From: Myxococcales bacterium
Lineage (GTDB): Bacteria; Myxococcota_A; Polyangia; Haliangiales; Haliangiaceae
Length of the DNA: 64,000 nt
Direction of reading: 5' to 3'
NCBI GenBank assembly: GCA_028287115.1
Contig: JAQBQF010000095.1
Location: 30,967-94,966, forward strand
Shown: positions 52,239 to 59,807 of the stretch, in pieces
Layout: the number at the start of each line of letters is the position of its first letter
Numbering within the stretch: position 1 is the first letter of the stretch
Program-made: the position numbers and the translations under genes
The notes under the pieces: model-generated
Databases searched by the model: none
Seen by the model: only the letters and a program-made list of their open reading frames with translations
What the model was told of the DNA's origin: nothing

Positions 52239-54045
52239 GGATTCGCATCTGGAGCCGCTCGACATCGGAGATTTTACCGCGAATCGACGGATGATCTTCA
52301 TCGCGGTGATCGCGATCGCCGTCGGCGTGATCGCCACGTTTGTCGCATCGTTCCTGCTCGAGCTGATCGCGCTGTTCACGAACCTGTTCTACTTCCAGCG
52401 GTTCTCGATCGACGCTGCGTCGCCCGCCAACAATCACCTCGGCGCCGCAAGCGTCGTCGTCCCGATCCTCGGCGCGCTGATCATCGGCCTCATGGCTCGC
52501 TACGGATCCGAGCGCATCCGTGGCCACGGCATCCCGGAAGCGCTCGAGGCCATTCTGACGCGCGGCAGCCGCATCCAAGGACGTGTTGCCTTGCTCAAGC
52601 CGCTGTCGTCGGCGATCTCGATCGGCTCGGGTGGCCCGTTTGGTGCCGAGGGCCCGATCATCATGACCGGTGGCGCGTTCGGCTCGTTGATCGCGCAGAC
52701 GTTCTCGCTGACCAGCGCCGAGCGCAAGACCCTGCTCGTGGCAGGTGCCGCGGCCGGCATGTCAGCGACGTTCGCGGCGCCACTCGCCGCGATCCTGCTC
52801 GCGGTCGAGCTACTCCTGTTCGAATGGAAGCCGCGGAGCTTCGTACCGGTCGCCCTCGCGAGCGCGACCGCCGCGGCGGCGCGCTACTTCGTGATCGGAG
52901 CCGGACCGCTGTTTCCGATGCCCGCCCATCCGGCGTTCGCCGGGGTCGATGTCCTCGGGTGCTGCGCGATCTCCGGCCTCGTCGCCGGCGCTTTCTCGGG
53001 ACTCCTGACCCTCGCCGTCTATGCGTGGGAGGACGCCTTCAAGCGGCTGACGATCCACTGGATGTGGTGGCCGGCGATCGGCGGGCTCGCGATCGGCCTC
53101 GGTGGCCTGTTATGCCCGCAGGCGCTCGGCGTTGGGTACGATGTGATCGGCGGGATCCTCGCGAATGGCTACACGGTCCGCGCGATCGTCGTACTCGTGC
53201 TCGTCAAAGGCGTCATCTGGTCGGTGTCGCTCGGTTCGGGCACGTCCGGAGGCGTGCTCGCGCCTCTGCTGATGATGGGTGGCGCACTCGGAGCACTCGA
53301 GGGGTTCGTGTTTCCCGAGGCGGGACTTGGTTTCTGGGCGCTCGTCAGCATGGGTGCGATCCTCGGCGGCACGATGCGGTCGCCGCTGACCGGCATCATC
53401 TTCGCGGTCGAGCTCACGCACGACATGAACATGTTCCTGCCGCTCGTGATCGCGGTCACCATCGCGCACGCGTTTACCGTGCTCGCGTTGCGTCGCTCGA
53501 TCTTGACGGAGAAGGTCGCTCGCCGCGGCTTCCACGTCAGTCGCGAGTACGCGATCGACGAGCTCGAGATCTTGTTCGTTCGCGACGTCATGCGGACCGA
53601 CATCGTGGTGCTCCGCGCCGAAGGCACGCTGCACGAGGCTCTTGGCGACGTAGAGCCGGCCCGCGACGAACGCAGCCAGCAGGTCTATCCGATCCTCGAC
53701 GACGACGCGAACCTCGTCGGATCGGCGACGCGACCGGAGATCGCGCAATGGTCCGCAACCCCGGGGAATCTCGATCAGCCGCTCGGGAGCCTCGCGACAC
53801 CTCCTCAGACCGTGCGGTCCAACGAGACGCTTCGTGCCGCCGTCCAGCGCATGGCGGAAGAAGGCGTGACGCGCCTCCTCGTCGTGAATCCGGCCTCTCC
53901 GCGCCACCTGGTCGGCAAGATCGCGCTACACGATCTGCTGAAGGCGCGCGCCCGTCATCTCGAGGACGAACAGCGCCGCGAGCGCGTGCTGCCATGGGAA
54001 TATATTCTCCCTCCGTGGATCCGGCCGAAACAGAAGCGCACGTGA
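52237..54045 (+). CDS. ClC-family chloride channel/antiporter with CBS domains
   Basis: 602 residues from ATG 52237. The frame is open from ATG 52150, but the extra 29 residues are encoded by the operator-like repeats, so the later start is preferred. ClC membrane domain at about 15-410 with selectivity-filter motifs GSGGPFGAEGPI (gating Glu kept), GMSATFAAPLAAILLAVE and GGTMRSPLTGIIFAVE, and GSGTSGGVLAPLL. Two C-terminal CBS domains follow (VRDVMRTDIVVLRAEG; TVRSNETLRAAVQRM). Its stop overlaps the DUF2156 start (GTGA). It moves chloride, or exchanges it for protons, and may be gated by nucleotides at CBS. Confidence 0.92.
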   Translation: MDSHLEPLDIGDFTANRRMIFIAVIAIAVGVIATFVASFLLELIALFTNLFYFQRFSIDAASPANNHLGAASVVVPILGALIIGLMARYGSERIRGHGIPEALEAILTRGSRIQGRVALLKPLSSAISIGSGGPFGAEGPIIMTGGAFGSLIAQTFSLTSAERKTLLVAGAAAGMSATFAAPLAAILLAVELLLFEWKPRSFVPVALASATAAAARYFVIGAGPLFPMPAHPAFAGVDVLGCCAISGLVAGAFSGLLTLAVYAWEDAFKRLTIHWMWWPAIGGLAIGLGGLLCPQALGVGYDVIGGILANGYTVRAIVVLVLVKGVIWSVSLGSGTSGGVLAPLLMMGGALGALEGFVFPEAGLGFWALVSMGAILGGTMRSPLTGIIFAVELTHDMNMFLPLVIAVTIAHAFTVLALRRSILTEKVARRGFHVSREYAIDELEILFVRDVMRTDIVVLRAEGTLHEALGDVEPARDERSQQVYPILDDDANLVGSATRPEIAQWSATPGNLDQPLGSLATPPQTVRSNETLRAAVQRMAEEGVTRLLVVNPASPRHLVGKIALHDLLKARARHLEDEQRRERVLPWEYILPPWIRPKQKRT

Positions 54046-55388
54046 CCGATCGCGAGCGCGTACTGGCGCTCCTCAAGCAGCACGGCTGGAATTCGACCTC
54101 GTTCCAGGTCCTCGAACCGGGATTCGCATATTTCTTCGACGGCCATGACGCATGCGTCGGTTACGTCGACACCGGGCGGTCCTGGGTTGCCGCGGGGCCG
54201 CCGATCGCACCCGTCGAGAGGCTCGCCGAAGTCGTCACGCATTTTGTCGCGGCCGCCACGGCGGCTCATCGCCGCGCGAGCTTCTTCGGCACCGAGACGC
54301 GGTTTCGGGACTCGACCGGCTGGCCTTCGCTGCGCGTCGGGGATCAGCCAATGTGGGCCCCCGAGAGCTGGGCCGACGTCGTGCAAGGCAGCCGGAGCCT
54401 GCGCGAACAACTTCGGCGCGCCCGTGCGAAGGACGTGACGATCCGTCAACTCGAGACTGCCGAGCTCGCACGCGAGCATCCGACGCGTGTCCAGCTCGAC
54501 ACGCTGATCGAGCGCTGGCTGGCTTCGCGGCCGATCGCCCCGATGGGATTCCTCGTCCAGATCGATCCGTTCACGTTTCCGGACGAGCGCCGGTACTTCG
54601 TCGCCGAGCGTGGCGGACGCGTGATCGGGTTTCTCGGCATCATCCCGATCTACGCCCGCAAAGGATGGTTCTTCGAAGACTTCCTGCGAGATCCCGAGGC
54701 GCCCAACGGCACGGTCGAGCTTCTCGTCGATGCCGCGATGCGCGCCGCGGCCGCCGAGCAGGTCCCGGTGGTCACGCTCGGCCTCGCGCCACTGGCCGGC
54801 GATGTCAGCTCCTGGCTGCGCACGGTGCGTCGGCTTGGCCGCTCGCTCTACGACTTCGACGGGCTGCGCGCGTTCAAGGCGAAGTTCAAGCCGCGCGCGT
54901 GGGATCCGATCTTCCTCGCGTATCCACCGAATCGCAGCGCCTCGCTCGCGCTGTTCGATACGCTCACCGCCTTCGCGCGTGGTGGCTTGCTCCGCTTCGG
55001 CGTCGAGACGTTCTTGCGCGGACCTGCGATCGTCGTGCGCGCGCTCGCCGTGCTCCTCGTCGCCTGGACGATCTTGCTCGCGCTACCGCAGGCGGCCCGC
55101 TTCTTCCCCTCGCCCGTGTGGCAGTGGAGCTGGGTCGGGTTCGATGTCGTGCTCGGGGTCGCGCTCCTCGCGCTCGGCCGGCGCTGGCGGCCGCGGCTCG
55201 CCAACCTCGTCGCGACGGCGGTCACGCTCGACGCGCTGGTCACGGCCGTCCAGGCGATCGTGTTCGATCTGCCGCGCAGCCGCAGCGCCCTCGAGATGAC
55301 GGCGGTCGTGATCGCCGTGCTGGCGCCGACGGTCGCCGCGGTCCTGCTGTGGAATGCGCGCGCCCACCGGATCGCGGGCGAGACCTGA
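54042..55388 (+). CDS. DUF2156 (MprF-like) protein with C-terminal membrane helices
   Basis: 448 residues from GTG 54042, overlapping the ClC stop. Residues about 1-305 match the DUF2156/aminoacyl-phosphatidylglycerol synthase catalytic domain (FQVLEPGFAYFFDGHDACVGYVDTGRSWVAAGPPIAP; GGRVIGFLGIIPIY; RSLYDFDGLRAFKAKF). Four TM helices follow at about 325-445. In classical MprF the membrane part comes first, so this order is reversed. It may transfer an aminoacyl group to a lipid or act in another GNAT-like reaction. Co-expressed with the chloride channel. Confidence 0.83.
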   Translation: MTDRERVLALLKQHGWNSTSFQVLEPGFAYFFDGHDACVGYVDTGRSWVAAGPPIAPVERLAEVVTHFVAAATAAHRRASFFGTETRFRDSTGWPSLRVGDQPMWAPESWADVVQGSRSLREQLRRARAKDVTIRQLETAELAREHPTRVQLDTLIERWLASRPIAPMGFLVQIDPFTFPDERRYFVAERGGRVIGFLGIIPIYARKGWFFEDFLRDPEAPNGTVELLVDAAMRAAAAEQVPVVTLGLAPLAGDVSSWLRTVRRLGRSLYDFDGLRAFKAKFKPRAWDPIFLAYPPNRSASLALFDTLTAFARGGLLRFGVETFLRGPAIVVRALAVLLVAWTILLALPQAARFFPSPVWQWSWVGFDVVLGVALLALGRRWRPRLANLVATAVTLDALVTAVQAIVFDLPRSRSALEMTAVVIAVLAPTVAAVLLWNARAHRIAGET

Positions 55389-55390
55389 CG

Positions 55391-55819
55391 TCAGTGCATC
55401 GCTTGCATCCAGACGTCGGCGATCGGCTTAGGGAGCACGTGGATGATGTGTCCGATCTCGCCGGCCGACACGTGACGTGCGAGAAGCCGGATCACCGCAT
55501 CGAGCACGTGGTTCGCGACCAACGTGTCGCCGGCGAGCTCGTGACGGACCGCGGCGTAGATCGAGTCGCGGTCGCGCCCGTGATGTTTTCCGTACCGCCA
55601 TCCCTCGTAGTACAGCCCGCGAATCAACATCGGCAGCTGCGCGCCGAGTGCGACAGTCTCGCTCGGCGGCAACCAGTCACGAATCGCGTGCAGTCCCGCT
55701 CGCAACGCGCGCACCGCACGATCAGGGTCATCGACCGCGAGCTCTTTTCCGACCTCGTCGACCCATTGCCGGCTCTTGACCAGCGTGTGCTCGAATGTCT
55801 GGTTGATCGGCAGCATCAT
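55391..55819 (-). CDS. DUF2267 family protein
   Basis: 142 residues from ATG 55817-55819 (MMLPINQTF; the next codon is also ATG). DUF2267 pattern: VDDPDRAVRALRAGLHAIRDWLPPSETVALGAQLPMLIRGLYYEGWRYGKH. All helical. The family is common in stress-response clusters; function unknown. Ends two bases from the convergent DUF2156 gene. Confidence 0.85.
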   Translation of the reverse strand: MMLPINQTFEHTLVKSRQWVDEVGKELAVDDPDRAVRALRAGLHAIRDWLPPSETVALGAQLPMLIRGLYYEGWRYGKHHGRDRDSIYAAVRHELAGDTLVANHVLDAVIRLLARHVSAGEIGHIIHVLPKPIADVWMQAMH

Positions 55820-55854
55820 CAACCAGGCTGCAAGGCCCAAACCAGGGCGCCGTT

Positions 55855-56643
55855 TCAGTCGATCGCGGTGCGAATCGCTGCGCTTGCCACCACGAACATC
55901 GTGTCCGCGCTCGCCCTGTCGGGCACCGCTTCGATGACCCCATTGCTACCCGCGACTACGTAGATCCCGGATAACCCGATCACGAACGAGGTCGCGCTGT
56001 CTCCCAGCTCGAGGCCGAGGGTCGTCGTCACGGTCACGTTCTGCGTCAGGTGCAACGCCGTGGCGTGACCATCCGTATCCGTCACGAGAAACGGGTGATC
56101 GCCGAACGGTTGGTTGTAGCTCGCATCCATCGCGAGCAGAGGTCTGCCGAGGTGTTGCGTGATCTCGACCGGCCTTGCAGACAGGTTCGAGTGACTGAAG
56201 GTCTTCGACTCGAAAAGAGGGCGGCCGATCAGCGAACCGCCGATGTCGAGCGAGCCCCACGTACCCGCCACGCGCGACCAGCCGCCGCCGAGCCCGATCG
56301 ACGCGGCTGCCTGCGCGCCGCCGGGATTCGTGGTGCGCAACATCATCCCGCCGCGCCCGGTGTATGCGTTGCGCGACCCGGCCTCTCCGTCGTTTACCAC
56401 GCGCATCGCTCCGGTCTCACCCTCGACAAGGAGCGAGCCCGTCATCGCGTGACGCACGCGGACATTGCCGTCCACAAGATGAGGGCCGTAGAACCTACCG
56501 AGCCCACCGGCGCCGATCTGGAGGTCGGTGCCCGTCATCGTTCCGGTGGGCGTGTCGATCGCGGCGAGCCGAGCCGGAGGCGTGTACGCGTGAGGGGTGC
56601 AGCCAAAACCAACAACCAGCCACGCAGTGTGTCGAGCTTGCAT
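55855..56643 (-). CDS. Putative lipoprotein of unknown function
   Basis: 262 residues from ATG 56641-56643. Short signal with a lipobox-like VVGFGC (Cys15). The mature protein is Gly/Thr-rich and beta-like (GRGGMMLRTTNPGGAQAAASIGLGGGWSRVAGTWGSLDIGGSLIG; VTVTTTLGLELGDSATSFVIGLSGIYVV), which could be a small barrel. No recognised family. Confidence 0.7.
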   Translation of the reverse strand: MQARHTAWLVVGFGCTPHAYTPPARLAAIDTPTGTMTGTDLQIGAGGLGRFYGPHLVDGNVRVRHAMTGSLLVEGETGAMRVVNDGEAGSRNAYTGRGGMMLRTTNPGGAQAAASIGLGGGWSRVAGTWGSLDIGGSLIGRPLFESKTFSHSNLSARPVEITQHLGRPLLAMDASYNQPFGDHPFLVTDTDGHATALHLTQNVTVTTTLGLELGDSATSFVIGLSGIYVVAGSNGVIEAVPDRASADTMFVVASAAIRTAID

Positions 56644-56758
56644 GTTTGCAACGCTAGCTCTCGGCTCGAACCCCGTCGTGGGCACGACGGGGTAACTCGC
56701 GGCAACGAGCTTCTCTGCGTTCGTGATCCGTGACCACGCATGACGCGACCTGCCTCTG

Positions 56759-56835
56759 TGGTGTCCCCGAGCAGAATCGAACTGCTGACCCCGAATTTAG
56801 GAAATTCGTGCTCTATCCAACTGAGCTACGGGGAC
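56759..56835 (-). tRNA. tRNA-Arg (anticodon CCU)
   Basis: The minus strand folds as a complete cloverleaf: acceptor GTCCCCG/CGGGGAC, D-arm GCTC-AGTTGGATA-GAGC, anticodon stem CGAAT/ATTCG around loop TTCCTAA (anticodon CCT), T-arm AGCAG-TTCGATT-CTGCT, discriminator A and an encoded CCA (56759-56761). 77 bases in all. It reads AGG. No integrase or attachment repeat is next to it. Confidence 0.96.
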
Positions 56836-57213
56836 GAAACGACGCATCTATCTACCATCGAGGACGCGGCAGTGCCACTGCCGTCGATGTGCGCATCGGG
56901 CCACGCGTCAGCTGCGGTGCCTGCTCCCGAGGCCCGACCAGGAAGCGACCCCGCAGTCGATGAGCCCCTCTGGTGGAATCGCCGTTCATCTTGCGACTCG
57001 AAACGCTCGCGCTCGACCGCGGAGACCTCGATGATCGGGTGCTCTCGTTGCTGGGCTGGCACAATAGACACGAAGGGACGGCAGCATCGCCAGCGATCCG
57101 CAAGTCGGGAGAACGAGGTCGCAACGGGTCGAAAACGCGGATAGAATCACGGTTATCCTGCGGTATTTTTGGCATGCCTCCGCAAACGTGGACCGAGAGT
57201 CTTGGGCGCGTTC
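56836..57213. other. Intergenic region before the STAS-kinase gene
   Basis: About 378 bases without a convincing gene. It has a G/C-rich inverted repeat at 56867-56883 and becomes A/T-richer just before the kinase gene (ATAGAATCACGGTTATCCTG near 57140-57160), where the promoter probably lies. Confidence 0.45.
56867..56883. repeat. Perfect inverted repeat upstream of tRNA-Arg
   Basis: CGGCAGTGCCACTGCCG: 8-base arms around one central base. It lies 31 bases upstream of the tRNA 5' end on its strand and could be an operator or a terminator-like hairpin; no gene on the minus strand ends here. Confidence 0.4.
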
Positions 57214-59757
57214 ATGACCGGAGACCCAAAACCCACCGGAAGCCAAACAGCCCCATCGGTTCACGCCAAACCCGCCGACGATGACAGGACCGATGGTGAG
57301 GTGACGGTGGCGACACCTCTTGCGGCAAGCCAGAGGAATGCGCCGTTCAGTGGTCGAGTCATCGGAACGCGCCGCACCAAAGCGGCCGTCCAACTCGTTA
57401 ACGAGGGCCATGTGGTCCTCATCAGCGTCTCCGGTCTGATCGACGAGCACTTCACCGGCTTTGATCGTATCGAGACGGGCGCGACGATTGCGGCGATCAA
57501 CCTTTCGGGCATGACAGGAATGACCTCATTCGGCGGACGGCAATGGTCCAGGGCCGTGGAGCGATTACCAACATCGATCGCGGAGCTCTATCTAGTGGGC
57601 TGTCCGACGGTCTTCGTCGATCAACTCAACATGGTGCTGAACTTCGGAGGTGCAGGTAAGGTCTTGAGCGCGGTCGCCCCCTACCTGTGCATCACGTGCG
57701 GTGTGGAATCGCTGGAGATGATCGACGTCCTCCAGGAACGCGTAACTCTAGCCAAGGGAAGCGCGCCGGAGAAACGCTGCGGTTACTGCAGGGGGGCCCT
57801 CGAATTCAGCGAGATCCCCGCGAGCTACTTCGCCTTCGTGGACCGCTACGGTGCTTCGAGCCTTCCGCCAGAGTTGGCCCAATTACTGGCGTCGACGAAC
57901 CTCTACACCGGACACGCAACCGTCCTCGAGAAGCCACCGAGGATCATCAAGCTCATCCATGGTTCGGTCACCTATTTCCGGATCATCGGCACCATCGGAT
58001 CGATGTTTCGGGCGCGCCCTTTGCTCGTCGGCATCGAGGGTGAGGTCGTGATCGATCTTGCGAAAGTCGAGCGCTTTGACGCCGCCGGCCAGCGCGAATG
58101 GCGACATCTGCTGAAGCAACTGGCTGCGGAGGTGCCTACGATAACGCTGGTCGATGTCAGTCCGTTGTTCCTGACGAATGCCGAGGACAGTTTCGGATCG
58201 GCTAGCAACATCTGCGTCGCGTCGGTGCTCGTGCCGTATTGCTGTATCAATTGCGACCGCAAGTCATACGAGAGCAAGACCCTCGACCAGACAACCTGGC
58301 CGCTGGCGTTCAGTGAGCAAGTCTGCTCCGCATGCAGCGGTACGAGCCGAAGCCAGATACCTGCCGAGTTGCTGACGCCACTCGAGAACATCAGCGCGCG
58401 CACTCCGCCCGAGAGCGCGAAGCTGATCCGTAATCGCGTCGAGGTCTTGTCGCGAGCGGTCACCGACGCGCATGTTGCCGAGGCCGGTGAAGGCGCAGCT
58501 GCCAATCCGACCGCGGACGACACGATCGGTAGATACAAGATTATTCGCCGGCTCTCCGCGGGCGGAATGGCGGACGTCTTCCTCGCGAAGCAAATCGGAA
58601 TTGGCGGGTTCGAGAAGCCGGTCGCCCTGAAGAAGATCCATCGCAAGCTCCTCGAGAGCCGGCGTATGGCGATCGAGTTGTTCTTGAACGAAGCAAAGAT
58701 CTCTAGTCGCCTTCTGCATCCCAACATCGTGCAGGTGTTCGATGTTGGCGAAGTAGAGGGAGTTTTGTATCTCGCGATGGAGTACGTGCGTGGGAAGGAT
58801 CTTCGGGAGGTCACCACGAAGCTTCGGCAGAGCCGCACGACGATGCCACTCGGCGATGCCTGCTTTATCGTGTGCGAGATCGCGAAGGCGCTCGACTACG
58901 CGTACTGGGCGATGGACCTGAACGGGGAGCGTCATGCCGTCGTCCATCGCGACGTCTCACCACATAACATCATCCTGAGCTACGACGGTGCCGTCAAGCT
59001 GCTGGATTTCGGCGTTGCCACTTCCGCTGCGACCGAACAGCCAGAGGCGATGATCGTTGGCAAATGGATGTACATGTCGCCCGAGCAGACGGCCGACAAG
59101 CCGACCGATCACCGGTCGGATCTGTTCTCGCTTGGCGTGATCCTGTATCTGCTCTGCACTGGTGACATGCCGTTCACCGGCCGCGATCCGAAAGAAATCG
59201 TCGGCAAGATCAGGACAGGTCAGTTCAAGCCTCTGAAGGAAGCGGCCCCGGACGTGCCGGAGAGCTTGGGGGTACTCGTTGGACGTCTCCTGTCACCGAA
59301 ACCAGAGGATCGCCCGCAACGTGGCCAGGAAGTCGTCGTCGAGTTGACCGATATGATGCGGCACCTTGCTATCGACAATTCGTCCGAGAGGATTTCCAAA
59401 TACCTCGCGGCACTGTTCGCAAACGCTGTCACCGGCTCATCCGCCGCGAACGACAGGACCGCGTCATCGCTGAGCCGAGCAGCAACACCCGAAGACGCGT
59501 TGCCAACCACGATCACTCCCCGGTTGATTGGAATACCCAAGAGGCCTCCTGAAGCGTCGGTCTCGATCTCGGTCTCGGAGTTCGCCGAAGTCATCCCGAA
59601 ACACGCGCCGCCGATTCCGGAGGTCCCGTTGGCCGCCGAGGAGCTGGCGCCGGTGTTGCGCGAGAGCACCGCGGTCGCGATCCTGAAGATCGCCGTGACG
59701 GTCATCATGCTGCTCGTGCTGGGCGTCGCGGCGTATCTACTCCTCGGTTCCGGCTAA
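57214..59757 (+). CDS. Tandem STAS-like / zinc-ribbon / Ser-Thr kinase membrane protein
   Basis: 847 residues from ATG 57214; a TTG 15 codons upstream is less likely. Two STAS-like modules: module A (about 60-205) has VVLISVSGLIDEHFTGFD and INLSGMTGMTSFGGRQW; module B (about 260-385) has LLVGIEGEVVIDLAKVERFDAAGQREW. Each is followed by a zinc ribbon, CITC/CGYC (about 158 and 189) and CINC/CSAC (about 343 and 372). The Hanks kinase domain (about 438-715) has the P-loop SAGGMADVFLA, VALKKI lysine, HRDVSPHN, LLDFGVA and YMSPEQ, all catalytic residues kept. A Pro/Thr linker and a C-terminal TM helix (about 820-843) end the protein. Module A keeps a TSFG phospho-site-like motif where classical STAS have SSG; module B has AAG. 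It converges on a PP2C-bearing hybrid kinase 50 bases away. Confidence 0.88.
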   Translation: MTGDPKPTGSQTAPSVHAKPADDDRTDGEVTVATPLAASQRNAPFSGRVIGTRRTKAAVQLVNEGHVVLISVSGLIDEHFTGFDRIETGATIAAINLSGMTGMTSFGGRQWSRAVERLPTSIAELYLVGCPTVFVDQLNMVLNFGGAGKVLSAVAPYLCITCGVESLEMIDVLQERVTLAKGSAPEKRCGYCRGALEFSEIPASYFAFVDRYGASSLPPELAQLLASTNLYTGHATVLEKPPRIIKLIHGSVTYFRIIGTIGSMFRARPLLVGIEGEVVIDLAKVERFDAAGQREWRHLLKQLAAEVPTITLVDVSPLFLTNAEDSFGSASNICVASVLVPYCCINCDRKSYESKTLDQTTWPLAFSEQVCSACSGTSRSQIPAELLTPLENISARTPPESAKLIRNRVEVLSRAVTDAHVAEAGEGAAANPTADDTIGRYKIIRRLSAGGMADVFLAKQIGIGGFEKPVALKKIHRKLLESRRMAIELFLNEAKISSRLLHPNIVQVFDVGEVEGVLYLAMEYVRGKDLREVTTKLRQSRTTMPLGDACFIVCEIAKALDYAYWAMDLNGERHAVVHRDVSPHNIILSYDGAVKLLDFGVATSAATEQPEAMIVGKWMYMSPEQTADKPTDHRSDLFSLGVILYLLCTGDMPFTGRDPKEIVGKIRTGQFKPLKEAAPDVPESLGVLVGRLLSPKPEDRPQRGQEVVVELTDMMRHLAIDNSSERISKYLAALFANAVTGSSAANDRTASSLSRAATPEDALPTTITPRLIGIPKRPPEASVSISVSEFAEVIPKHAPPIPEVPLAAEELAPVLRESTAVAILKIAVTVIMLLVLGVAAYLLLGSG

Positions 59758-59807
59758 TCCGCTGGTCGAGCTACGCCTGCTCGATCACCCGACGAACGAC
59801 CTCGTTC

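Noticed and set aside
52227..55388. A 1053-residue open frame on the plus strand
   Set aside because: Its first 600 residues lie in another frame of the ClC gene and are Arg/Pro-rich; only the part after 54042 is a real protein (DUF2156).
56759..57213. tRNA-Arg as an integration site for a mobile element
   Set aside because: No integrase gene or direct repeat of the tRNA 3' end is seen nearby.
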